From the NCBI GenBank assembly GCA_016871155.1, contig VFZO01000024.1, positions 1 through 39,590 of the forward strand: a stretch of 39,590 nt of DNA, in the 5' to 3' direction. This stretch comes from Acidobacteriota bacterium (lineage in GTDB: Bacteria; Acidobacteriota; Terriglobia; Bryobacterales; Bryobacteraceae). The notes beneath the pieces were generated by a model that did no database searches, was not told the DNA's origin, and saw only the letters and a list, made by a program, of their open reading frames with translations. The position numbers were made by a program, and so were the translations under genes. Of the stretch, positions 1 through 7,969 are shown piece by piece. Position 1 is the stretch's first letter; each line of letters opens with the position of its first letter.

Positions 1-319
1 TGACCGGCGACTTTGCGCCGCGCAGTTTGCCCTCCGCCGCGCGGCTCAACCGTTCGATCGATCGAAGGTAGGCCTTCTCGGCGGCGGCGACTTCCGCGAA
101 CGCATCGTCGCTGAGCAGCGGCCCGCCGGCCCGGTCCGGAGCCCGCTGCGCGGCCGGCCGCGGCAACAGCAGAGCCAGGGCCAGACAGGCGGCCAGAATG
201 ACGGCGGCCGCGGCCCAGGCGCGCTGGCGCCGGCGGCTCTCGATGCGCCGCCACAGGTCCGGCGATTCCCATTCGTGATGCAGATCCTTGGCCAACAAAT
301 CCAATTCTTCAGGTGTCAT
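1..319 (-). CDS. Membrane-anchored anti-sigma factor candidate (3' end outside window)
   Basis: The gene starts at ATG 319 and overlaps the stop of the ECF sigma factor by 4 nt (ATGA). This implies translational coupling. The visible 106 residues begin MTPEELDLLAKDL. A basic stretch (RRIESRRRQR) follows, then one hydrophobic segment at about residues 34-52 (AWAAAAVILAACLALALLLP), then an Ala/Arg-rich, presumably periplasmic part that runs off the window edge. A short cytoplasmic N-terminus, a single membrane helix and the position directly after an ECF sigma gene fit an anti-sigma factor. No HxxxCxxC zinc anti-sigma motif is visible, so the assignment rests on context and topology. An unrelated small membrane protein cannot be excluded. 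Confidence 0.55.
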   Translation of the reverse strand, partial: MTPEELDLLAKDLHHEWESPDLWRRIESRRRQRAWAAAAVILAACLALALLLPRPAAQRAPDRAGGPLLSDDAFAEVAAAEKAYLRSIERLSRAAEGKLRGAKSPV

Positions 320-810
320 TTGGCGGTCAGCCTTTCCTGTAGCTTCCGGCGCGCCTCCAGCAGAATCGTCCGGGAGTTCGCCTCGGAAATCGCGAGCATT
401 CCGGAAATCTCGGCGTGCGTGAATCCTTCCACCGCGGCCAACAAGAACACTGCTCTTTGCCGCGCGTCGATGGCGGCCAGCGCGCGGCGCAATTCGGCCC
501 GCAGGTCCGCCTTAGAATCCACCGCCGGTTCGGCCACCGCTTCCGGCCTCCGCGCGCGGCGCCGGCCTTCATCCAGGCAGACGTTGAGCAGCGTGCGATA
601 GACCCAGGTGGACAGCGTCGAGCCGCCGCGAAACGCCGCCAGCGAGCGGTGCGCTTTCAAAAAGGCCTCCTGCACGGCATCCTCCGCGTCGGCCTGACTG
701 CCGAGCAGGTTGTAGGCCACCGACTTCATCCGCGTGTTGTGCTCCCGGAAGACGTCGGCCAGCGTAGTCGTTGATTCAATCCGATCGAGGGTCAGAACGT
801 CTCCGGTCAA
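316..810 (-). CDS. ECF-type RNA polymerase sigma factor
   Basis: A 164-residue sigma-70 family protein of extracytoplasmic-function size. Region 2 is at about residues 20-90 and contains the helix around DAEDAVQEAFLKAHRSL and the -10 recognition stretch STLSTWVYRTLLNVCLDEGR. Region 4 is at about residues 105-160, with the helix-turn-helix FTHAEISGMLAISEANSRT. The linker is rich in Arg/Ala. The likely start is TTG 810, preceded by AGGGA at a suitable distance; no in-frame ATG lies upstream and the next internal Met (about residue 27) would cut region 2. The downstream gene overlaps by 4 nt and is probably its membrane anti-sigma factor. The regulon is not evident from this window. Confidence 0.9.
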   Translation of the reverse strand: MTGDVLTLDRIESTTTLADVFREHNTRMKSVAYNLLGSQADAEDAVQEAFLKAHRSLAAFRGGSTLSTWVYRTLLNVCLDEGRRRARRPEAVAEPAVDSKADLRAELRRALAAIDARQRAVFLLAAVEGFTHAEISGMLAISEANSRTILLEARRKLQERLTAK

Positions 811-880
811 ACCGCTATTCCCTGCTTTCGCCCCATTAGACGCCGGCCACCGGCTCCGCGTTGGGACGCAGGAAAAAAAT

Positions 881-2452
881 TTATCCGCGCAGCATCACGC
901 GGGCGGCGTTGTACCCCGGCGCGCCCATCACGCCGCCGCCCGGATGCGCGCCGGACCCGCACAGGTACAGGCCTTCGATGGGAGTCTTGTAGGACGCATA
1001 GCGGGCCGCGGGCCGCAGCATGAACATCTGATCGATAGCCATCTCCCCATGAAAGATATTGCCCTTGGTGATTCCGAAGCGGCGTTCCAGATCGAGCGGC
1101 GTCAGGACCTGATAGTGCTCGATGGCGCTGGAGAAACCGGGCGCATATTCGTCGATGATGCTAAGAACGCGCCGATAAAAGGGTTCGCGCAGAGAATCCC
1201 AGTTCCCTTCCCGCAAGGTGTAGGGCGCATATTGCAGGAAGATCCCGATGATGTGCTTGCCTGGCGGCGCCAGCGATGGATCGTACATCGTCGGGCAGGT
1301 CATCTCCAGCAGCGGCCGGTCGCTGGGGCGGCCATACTTGGCGTCGTCCCAGGCGCGTTCGACGTAGTCCATGTCCGGACAAAGGTGCATGGTGGCCCGG
1401 TGGTGCGGGGCGGGGGCGCCGGGCAGCGCGGTGAAGTTGGGCAGCCCGTTCACGGCAAGGTTGATCTTCGCGCTGGTGCCTTCGATGCGGAAGTTGCGAA
1501 TGGTCTGATTGAAATCCTCAGGCAACAGCGCGGTGTCGACCAGTTTAGTAAACGTCAGTTTGGGATCGAGGTTCGAGGCAACCTGTTTGGCCAAGATCTC
1601 GTCGCCGTTCGCCAGCACAACCCCCGCCGCCCTGCCATCGCGGACGAGCACCTTTTCGACGGCGGCGCCGCAGCGGATCTCCGCGCCGGCCGCCTGGGCG
1701 GCCTGCGCCATCGCGTTCGACACCGCTCCCATGCCGCCCCGGACGAAGCCCCACAAGCCGCGCTTCCCGCCTACCCCGCCCATGCAGTGGTGCAGCAGGA
1801 TGTAGGCCGTGCCCGGCGAACGCGGGCCGCCGTTGGCGCCGATCACACCGTCGGTAGCGAGTGTCACCTTGATCTCCGGCGATTCGAACCATTCGTCCAG
1901 ATATTCGGCCGCGGACATCGTGAAGATCTTAACCAGCGCGACCATATCGGCCGTCGCAAGTTTTCGAACCCGGCCGGCGAGCTTGACGTACTCGAGCAAT
2001 TCTCCAACGCCCTTCGGGGGAAAAGGCGGCGGGATGGTGAGCAGCAGCGATTCCACCAGCACCGCAATGCGCTCCAGTTGCGCATCGAAGCGCGGCATCG
2101 CCTCCGCGTCTTTCTTCGAGAACTTCGCAACCTCTGCCAGCGTCTTCGCGTGATCCTGCCAGGTAAAGAAGTAGCGCCCGCACGGAAAGGGCGAAAAAAA
2201 TGCCGGGTCCTTTGGATCGACGTGGTAGCCGTAGCGGGCCAACTGCATGTCCTCAACGACCGTGCTTTGTAATAGGCTGACCAGATAGCTGGCGGAGGAC
2301 ACTTTGTAGCCGGGCCACAACTCCTCGGTGACCGCGCACCCGCCCACGATTTCCCGGCGCTCCAGCACCAGGACCTTACGCCCGGCGCGGGCTAGATAGA
2401 ACGCGGTGACGAGGCCGTTGTGCCCGCCGCCGGCGATTACGACATCGTACAT
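881..2452 (-). CDS. FAD-dependent oxidoreductase, PYROXD2 / phytoene-dehydrogenase-like
   Basis: A 523-residue flavoprotein of the COG1233 (CrtI/PYROXD2) family. It starts with a Rossmann dinucleotide-binding fold, MYDVVIAGGGHNGLVTAFYL (GGGHNG at residues 8-13), then VLVLERR, the acidic end of the second strand. Its end carries the family's second FAD motif, GLYLCGSGAHPGGGVMGAPG, and is near full length. ATG 2452 is the start because the Rossmann motif begins immediately; the open frame upstream is the shadow of the preceding gene. Its first 16 nt overlap the end of the LD-carboxypeptidase gene, so the two are likely co-translated. There is no carotenoid gene cluster nearby, so a carotenoid desaturase role is not supported. 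The substrate is unknown. Confidence 0.85.
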   Translation of the reverse strand: MYDVVIAGGGHNGLVTAFYLARAGRKVLVLERREIVGGCAVTEELWPGYKVSSASYLVSLLQSTVVEDMQLARYGYHVDPKDPAFFSPFPCGRYFFTWQDHAKTLAEVAKFSKKDAEAMPRFDAQLERIAVLVESLLLTIPPPFPPKGVGELLEYVKLAGRVRKLATADMVALVKIFTMSAAEYLDEWFESPEIKVTLATDGVIGANGGPRSPGTAYILLHHCMGGVGGKRGLWGFVRGGMGAVSNAMAQAAQAAGAEIRCGAAVEKVLVRDGRAAGVVLANGDEILAKQVASNLDPKLTFTKLVDTALLPEDFNQTIRNFRIEGTSAKINLAVNGLPNFTALPGAPAPHHRATMHLCPDMDYVERAWDDAKYGRPSDRPLLEMTCPTMYDPSLAPPGKHIIGIFLQYAPYTLREGNWDSLREPFYRRVLSIIDEYAPGFSSAIEHYQVLTPLDLERRFGITKGNIFHGEMAIDQMFMLRPAARYASYKTPIEGLYLCGSGAHPGGGVMGAPGYNAARVMLRG

Positions 2453-3453
2453 GCGGCTTCCTCGATCTGCAGCGTGCCGGCATCGGCGTCCAGCGTGGCC
2501 ATGCAGCCCAAGGGCAGCGTGAGTTGGTCGGCCGTATGGCCGAAGGTGAGACCGGCGAGTACCGGGATCTTGAGGCCGCCGAGGATGTCGTCGACGATCT
2601 CGCCGAGCGAGAAACTGTTGTCGAAACCGGGGCGGAATTCGCGCGGCGTGCAGCGGGAACATTCGCCGAACACCACGCCGGCCGCCTGATCGAACTTGCC
2701 GGCCAGGCGAAGCTGCGTGAGCATCCGGTCCATGGAGTAGGGCTCCTCGCCCACATCTTCTATACAGAGAATCTTGCCGCGCGTGTCGATCTCATACGGC
2801 GTACCCATGGTAGTTGAGATCAGCGTGAGGTTGCCAGCCACAATTGGGCCTCGCGCCTTTCCGCCGCGAACGGCGCGCAGGGTGTGGTTCGGACGAAGGG
2901 TGTTGGCCTCCACGGGATTCGTGACGGAACCGATCGGTTTCGTTTCAAACAATGCGCGCCGGAAATGTTCGATTGTGTAGTGGGTGAACGCGGAGAGCAG
3001 GACCGGCCCATGGAAGGTCACCAACCCGGTGCGCTGGTGAATTGCCAGGTGCATGGCGGTGATGTCGCTGTAGCCCTGGAAGATCTTCGGATTGCGAGCG
3101 ATAAGGCCGTAGTCGAGCGCGGGCAGGATCTGCGCGCTGCCGTAGCCGCCGCGAATGGCGAACACGGCGGCCACATCCCTGTCGGCGAACATGGCGTGAA
3201 TATCGGCAACGCGTTCCGCGATCGAACCGCCGAGGTATCCGGCTTTTTTCCGGACATTCGCGCCCATCTTGACGCGCAAGCCGAAGTACTCGGCGGTGCG
3301 GACGGCGGTGGCGACCTCATCGGGCGAGGAGACGTAGGTGGAAGGCGTGACGAGGCCGACGGTATCGCCCTTGCGCAGCGCGCGAGGTTTGAGAAGTTTG
3401 GCCGGGGGGGCGGCGCTGGCCGCCGCCGCCAGGAAGAATGCGCGTCGCAGCAT
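2437..3453 (-). CDS. LD-carboxypeptidase (murein tetrapeptide carboxypeptidase), S66 family
   Basis: A serine peptidase that removes the terminal D-Ala from muropeptide tetrapeptides. The sequence aligns by motif with Pseudomonas LdcA. The nucleophile Ser is in QGYSDIT (Ser129), Glu in CIEDVGEEP (Glu232) and His in LTFGHTADQ (His306), so the Ser-Glu-His triad is complete. RGGYGSAQILPALDY precedes the nucleophile, as is usual. I place the start at ATG 3453, giving MLRRAFFLAAAASAAPPA, a signal-like N-terminus; an in-frame GTG at 3477 is the alternative. The classical enzyme is cytoplasmic, so an export signal would be unusual and could be a membrane anchor. It lies 34 nt after the SH3 protein gene and overlaps the oxidoreductase by 16 nt. 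Confidence 0.85.
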   Translation of the reverse strand: MLRRAFFLAAAASAAPPAKLLKPRALRKGDTVGLVTPSTYVSSPDEVATAVRTAEYFGLRVKMGANVRKKAGYLGGSIAERVADIHAMFADRDVAAVFAIRGGYGSAQILPALDYGLIARNPKIFQGYSDITAMHLAIHQRTGLVTFHGPVLLSAFTHYTIEHFRRALFETKPIGSVTNPVEANTLRPNHTLRAVRGGKARGPIVAGNLTLISTTMGTPYEIDTRGKILCIEDVGEEPYSMDRMLTQLRLAGKFDQAAGVVFGECSRCTPREFRPGFDNSFSLGEIVDDILGGLKIPVLAGLTFGHTADQLTLPLGCMATLDADAGTLQIEEAACTMS

Positions 3454-3487
3454 ATCCGTCGATTGTGCCAGAAACACGCCCCGCCGG

Positions 3488-4807
3488 CTACGTCTTCTTG
3501 CTCCACGGCATCTTACTCTTTAACTTCTCAAAGAAGCCAGGCTCGGCCTTGGGGCTCTCCCCGGCCGGGCGCGTGATGGCGAGCGCTTTCAGGTCGAAGG
3601 GATCCTCCAGGCGGGTCCACGGCGAGGTGCTCAGCAAGCGGATCCGGTACCCTTCGAATGAAAAAGTCTTGCGGACGAGCGCGCCGTTCTCGTCTTCCAT
3701 CACCAGTGAAAAGCCCGTGGCGGTGTAGGTTTTTTTGCCCTCGGTTAACTGCACGGGGTGGACCGCGCCGGGAAAGTAGCCGCGGATGTCCTTGGCGCGG
3801 GCGCCGGTTTCATAACGATGGCGGCGCGCGTTGTATACAAAGACGCGATAGCCGTCGAACTCATAGGGCTCGCCGTTCTTTGAGATGGTGGTCCACAAGT
3901 AGTGTTTCTTCGTCAGCTCCCCGTCGCGAACTTCGCCCAGTTCAAACCACGACGTAATGCGGTGACCTTCGGCATACTTGGCGACCTCGTCGGGAATGGT
4001 CATGGTCATGGAGCGTGTGAGGATCCAACCGGCGCGGCCGTCCAGCAGACGGATGAGACTCCACTCTTCGTGCTTTGGCGGCTCCTTGGGCGGACGCAGG
4101 ATCAGCGAAAGTCCAGACTTATCTTCCTTCGCAGCCGCCGGTTCGGGCGCCGGTTCCTCTACGGGAAGGCGGAAGGAGATGCGCTGCCAGTCCGCTGGGA
4201 CAGGTGGCGGTGCGGGCATGGCCGGCAGTTCGACATCGTCCTTCACACGCGGCTTGGGTGTTTTGGCAACCTTCGCGGACTTCTTCCTTTTTCTCGGTGG
4301 AGGCGTACTGGACTTTTCGATCTCCTTGGTGACCTCGGACTGATAGGGCTTGCGTTCCACGAGTTTGTGGCCGAGTACGAAGAACCGCTCCTCCTCTTTC
4401 AGCAGCGCGAAGCTGGGCGCCTGGCGATGGGGCTCGGTGTGGACGTTGCGCGCGTCGTAGACGGTGGCCTGCGCCTGGACGGGCAGTTTCGCCGCCACTT
4501 CCGACATCGAACGAAGTCCTTCCATCTGTTCGGTGGTGATGAGCTTCTCGCTGTCCACCCATCCTTCCGCGCCATTGGCGGCGCGAACGCGCATAAAGCG
4601 GCGGCGCACGGAGAGGACGTCCAACTCGTCGCCGTGTTTCACAGTGGCCACAACCGGAGACTTGAGCGAAATATCCTCGCGGATATTCAGAGACATAGGT
4701 CCCACGTATGCCTCGCCGATAGAAGGCGCGCGGCCCGGTCCATCGGAACAGGACGGCAGCGCAAGCGTAACGAGGCCGATCGAAATGATTGAGAGTGAAG
4801 CGCGCAT
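3488..4807 (-). CDS. Secreted lipoprotein with bacterial SH3 domain
   Basis: A 439-residue protein. It begins with a signal peptide and probable lipobox (LALPSC, Cys20), then a bacterial SH3 (SH3_3-type) domain at about residues 33-93 (MSLNIREDISLKSPVVATV ... GAEGWVDSEKL), usually a cell-wall-binding module. A middle section is basic and Pro-rich (TPPPRKRKKSAKVAKTPKPR) and probably disordered. A second region, EEWSLIRLLDGRAGWILTRS, looks like a second, divergent SH3 repeat. The rest of the C-terminal half is not recognised. ATG 4807 has AAGG five nt upstream. It is first in a minus-strand run with LD-carboxypeptidase, which suggests a cell-envelope role, and is divergent from the barrel gene. 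Confidence 0.75.
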   Translation of the reverse strand: MRASLSIISIGLVTLALPSCSDGPGRAPSIGEAYVGPMSLNIREDISLKSPVVATVKHGDELDVLSVRRRFMRVRAANGAEGWVDSEKLITTEQMEGLRSMSEVAAKLPVQAQATVYDARNVHTEPHRQAPSFALLKEEERFFVLGHKLVERKPYQSEVTKEIEKSSTPPPRKRKKSAKVAKTPKPRVKDDVELPAMPAPPPVPADWQRISFRLPVEEPAPEPAAAKEDKSGLSLILRPPKEPPKHEEWSLIRLLDGRAGWILTRSMTMTIPDEVAKYAEGHRITSWFELGEVRDGELTKKHYLWTTISKNGEPYEFDGYRVFVYNARRHRYETGARAKDIRGYFPGAVHPVQLTEGKKTYTATGFSLVMEDENGALVRKTFSFEGYRIRLLSTSPWTRLEDPFDLKALAITRPAGESPKAEPGFFEKLKSKMPWSKKT

Positions 4808-4944
4808 ACTTACCTTACAGACCGCGCGGAATCATCCAGAGCATCCGCTATTTTAGCGCAGTGGCGCCGACAGAAAAAGTTCCTTGCTGTCTGCAGCCAG
4901 ACGGGCTCCGCCGGGCGCGAAGCCTCGAACTGATAGGCTGTAAT

Positions 4945-7434
4945 TTGCTACTGCCACGCTTCGCGGTCTGGATGGCCGCCGTCCTTGTTGCCTCCGCGCA
5001 GGCGGACAAACCGAATCTCCTTGGCCAGGCCAACACGGCCGAAGGCGAAAACCGGCGAAACGAGAATGTTCAGTTCAACCTTATCGACAACAACGCCCAG
5101 AAGGACAACGCCATCCGGCTGGGTACCTCGGCGACGTCGACGACCCAGTTCGACGCCGAGCGGAACTACTTCGGCTCCGAGTTCGGCGCCGCGCCAAGCG
5201 CCGGCCCGCACGTTGCGCCCCGTCCGGTAAAACAGATACACGGGCAGTTGTTTTACCGGCATTTGAACAGCGTGCTCTCGGCGCGTTCCTTCTTTCAGGC
5301 GGGCGGCGTCCAGCCGGCGCGGGAGAATGAAGCCGGCGCAGGCTTGACGATGCCGGCCGGGAAACGCACACACGTGCACCTGGAGGCGGCCCTGCAGGCG
5401 ATTCGGGGGAACGTGAACGGCAACGTTTTGATTCCCCTCCCCTCCGAACGGACGCCGCTGGCAACGGACCCGGCCCTGGCCAGTGCTGTCCGGCGCATTT
5501 TGAGCGCCTACCCGGACAGGGCGCCGAACCGGAGCGACATCGACCCGCGGATGCTCAACACAAATTCCCCGCAGTTGATCGATAGTCCAAACGCGTTGGC
5601 GCAAATCGACCATGCGTTTGCGGTGAAAGGCCGTGTGTCGGCGCGGTATCAGTTCATCGGCCAGGACGTCACGGCGTTTCAATTGATCCGCGGGCAGAAT
5701 CCCGATACGACGACGAAGTCCCACCGGGCAAACCTGACCTATTCGCGAGACGCTTTCGACGCGACACTGAGCTTCACCCGCGCCGGCGCGCTGCTGATGC
5801 CCGAAAATCAAAGCGTAGGCGTTTCGATCTTCGTCGGCTCAGGCGCGCTGGCAACAATTCTAGGGCAGACAAACCTGCCCGTGGACCGCGTGCAGAACGA
5901 CTACCGGACCGCGTTTCGCGGACGTTGGAAATCGCTTCGCTACGGCGGTGAGTTCCTGCGGCGCCAATTGAACGGCTACGACTCGGACAACCATCTGGGC
6001 ACCTTTACATTCCGCGCCAATTCCTTCGGGGGGCCCGTGGCGTTCGACCCGATCACGGCGCTGCGCCTGGGCCGTCCAACCGGCCATTTCCGGAGTATCG
6101 GCGAGATTCACCGCGGATTCCGGAACAACGAGATGGCGCTCTTCGCGGGGAACGAATGGAAGCCGCGGACCAATTTGACGATTACCGCGGGCGGCCGTTG
6201 GCGGCCCGTGCTAAAGCCGGATGAGGTGCATGGGCGGATTCAGCTTCCGTATCGATCAGACTGGAACAATGTGGGTCCTTCGGCTGGGCTGGCGCTGCGA
6301 ACCCGCGCCGGCGTGTGGCGCGCTTCCTACGCCATTCATTTCGGCGAGATCTTTCCAGCCACCTATCAGCAGGACCGCTTCAGCCCCCCCTATAACAACA
6401 AGCTGATCATCAACGATCCGGACCTGTTGAACCCATTGGCCAAACTGCAGCCCGGCGTACCGCGAGGCGTGCTGTACGCGTTCGACAACAATCTGGTAAG
6501 CCCCTACTCGCAGCAGTACACGCTCAACTGGCAGAAGGCGCTGAACAACAACTGGACCGTGGAGACCGCCTATGTCGGGAGCCGCACGTGGAAACTGCTG
6601 CTGCATTGGTACGAGAATCGCGCCCGCGCGGTGCCGGGGATTCCGCTGACCACGGCGACCGTGAACGAGCGCCGGCCCGACCCGCGTTACACCGACATTC
6701 GAAAGGTCTACGGTTCGGCGCGCGCCTACTACGACGCGGGCCGGGTCACCCTGCGGGGCCAGACGGCGCGAGGGATGACCATCGAGAGTTCGTACTGGCT
6801 GAGCAAGAATATCGACACCGGTTCGGACTACCTGAACACCGCCTACGATCTGGACTCGTTTCGCGGGTTGTCGCAGAGCGAGGCCGATGTTTCGAACGAC
6901 CTGCGCGCACTGGGACGGTTCGACCAGCCGCATGCCTTTCTGACCCGCGTGAGCTATCCGGTGTTCAAAAAGATCACGATCGGCGCGATCGCTTTGATGA
7001 AGTCCGGCACGCCCTTCACCGTGGTGACGGGCGCGGATGCGCCAGGATTCGGCAACGTGGACGGCAACAACAACGACCGGCCGAACATTCTGCGGCCGGA
7101 GATTCTAGGTGCGACAATCGGCCACCCGGATGAGGCGCGAACGAAGCTGCCGCGTTCGGCGTTTTCCTACATACGGCCTGGAGAAATGACCGGCAATCTA
7201 GGACGGAACACGTTCCGGCGCGGCAAGATCGCCAACGTCAACGCGAGTTTGGAACGGGCCTGGAAACTGGCCAAGGAGTACGAGGTCCGGCTGCGGGGCG
7301 AGTCTGTGAATTTCTTCAATACGCCCCAATTCGCCGAGCCGGGGTTGAACCTGGCCGACAATAACTTCGGGTCGATCACGAACACGTTGAACGAGGGCCG
7401 GACTTTTCGATTCCAGCTCGCGCTTCGCTTCTGA
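4945..7434 (+). CDS. Oar/TonB-receptor-like outer-membrane beta-barrel lacking the usual N-terminal domain and plug
   Basis: About 829 residues. The C-terminal half matches acidobacterial TonB-dependent (Oar-like) barrels: SPYSQQYTLNWQKALNNNW, the extended DRPNILRP segment, GNLGRNTFRRGKIANVNAS and a terminal LALRF with C-terminal Phe, the barrel-insertion signature. Unlike the receptor at 31851-35126, it has no carboxypeptidase-regulatory domain and no recognisable plug. After the signal peptide it goes into an Asn-rich stretch (NRRNENVQFNLIDNNAQ) and a region with HLNSVLSARSFFQ. I prefer TTG 4945, giving LLLPRFAVWMAAVLVASAQA with cleavage after AQA; ATG 4972 is possible, and the longer frame from 4789 has no signal. 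Two small genes follow closely. Function: probably transport or surface display; whether it is TonB-gated is open. Confidence 0.75.
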   Translation: MLLPRFAVWMAAVLVASAQADKPNLLGQANTAEGENRRNENVQFNLIDNNAQKDNAIRLGTSATSTTQFDAERNYFGSEFGAAPSAGPHVAPRPVKQIHGQLFYRHLNSVLSARSFFQAGGVQPARENEAGAGLTMPAGKRTHVHLEAALQAIRGNVNGNVLIPLPSERTPLATDPALASAVRRILSAYPDRAPNRSDIDPRMLNTNSPQLIDSPNALAQIDHAFAVKGRVSARYQFIGQDVTAFQLIRGQNPDTTTKSHRANLTYSRDAFDATLSFTRAGALLMPENQSVGVSIFVGSGALATILGQTNLPVDRVQNDYRTAFRGRWKSLRYGGEFLRRQLNGYDSDNHLGTFTFRANSFGGPVAFDPITALRLGRPTGHFRSIGEIHRGFRNNEMALFAGNEWKPRTNLTITAGGRWRPVLKPDEVHGRIQLPYRSDWNNVGPSAGLALRTRAGVWRASYAIHFGEIFPATYQQDRFSPPYNNKLIINDPDLLNPLAKLQPGVPRGVLYAFDNNLVSPYSQQYTLNWQKALNNNWTVETAYVGSRTWKLLLHWYENRARAVPGIPLTTATVNERRPDPRYTDIRKVYGSARAYYDAGRVTLRGQTARGMTIESSYWLSKNIDTGSDYLNTAYDLDSFRGLSQSEADVSNDLRALGRFDQPHAFLTRVSYPVFKKITIGAIALMKSGTPFTVVTGADAPGFGNVDGNNNDRPNILRPEILGATIGHPDEARTKLPRSAFSYIRPGEMTGNLGRNTFRRGKIANVNASLERAWKLAKEYEVRLRGESVNFFNTPQFAEPGLNLADNNFGSITNTLNEGRTFRFQLALRF

Positions 7435-7456
7435 ACGGCAGGTACACTAGAAGGGA

Positions 7457-7963
7457 ATGAAACCCCTTTTCGCCGCATTGGCTTGGATGACGGTCTGCCT
7501 GGCCGAGAGCGCTTCCGGAATCAAGTGGGCCGCACCGGCGGCCTGGAAAGCGCAAGCTCAACGGCCCATGCGCGCCGCGACCTACGTGATCCCGCCGGCC
7601 GCCGGCGATAAGGACGCGGGCGAGTGCGCGGTCTTCTACTTCGGCCCCGGACAGGGCGGCGGCGTACAGGCGAACCTGGATCGCTGGCAAGGGCAGTTCC
7701 CCGAAAAATCTACGGCGCCGAAGACGGGCAAGCAAACCGTCGCCGGATTGCCTGTGACAACGATCGATGTAAAGGGCACCTATGCGTGGTCGCCAAGCCC
7801 GATGTCGCCGGAGAAGATCAATAAGCCCGGGTATCGAATGCTCGGCGCGATCGTGGAAGCGCCGCAGGGCGCGGTGTTCTTCAAGTTTACGGCACAGGAG
7901 AAGACACTGGCGGCGAACGAAGCCGCGTTCTGGACACTGATCAAAGCAATTACCAAGGAGTGA
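7457..7963 (+). CDS. Small secreted protein of unknown function
   Basis: A 168-residue protein with a signal peptide (MKPLFAALAWMTVCLAESAS). The mature part has several motifs that look conserved: GIKWAAPAAWKAQ, CAVFYFGPGQGGGVQANLDR and AVFFKFTAQEKTLAANEAAF. This is the general pattern of exported proteins with a single alpha/beta domain that lack a name. The start ATG 7457 follows AAGGG very closely. It lies 22 nt after the barrel gene, and its own last two sense codons (AAG GAG) form the ribosome-binding site of the next gene. The three genes are therefore probably one transcript. I do not recognise an enzymatic function. Confidence 0.75.
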   Translation: MKPLFAALAWMTVCLAESASGIKWAAPAAWKAQAQRPMRAATYVIPPAAGDKDAGECAVFYFGPGQGGGVQANLDRWQGQFPEKSTAPKTGKQTVAGLPVTTIDVKGTYAWSPSPMSPEKINKPGYRMLGAIVEAPQGAVFFKFTAQEKTLAANEAAFWTLIKAITKE

Positions 7964-7969
7964 GTCCCC

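Noticed and set aside
842..880. GCCGG-CCA-CCGGC hairpin near an A-run between the oxidoreductase and the sigma factor
   Set aside because: On the minus strand the T-run comes before the stem, so the order is wrong for a terminator of the oxidoreductase gene.
734..2272. Long plus-strand open frame (512 codons)
   Set aside because: Antisense to the PYROXD2-like gene; its translation is Arg/Gly/His-rich with no motif, as usual for the reverse strand of GC-rich genes.
4823..4838. GG-N10-GC match (TGGATGATTCCGCGCG, minus) upstream of the SH3 lipoprotein gene
   Set aside because: The -12 half lacks TTGC; in GC-rich DNA GG-N10-GC alone is expected by chance.
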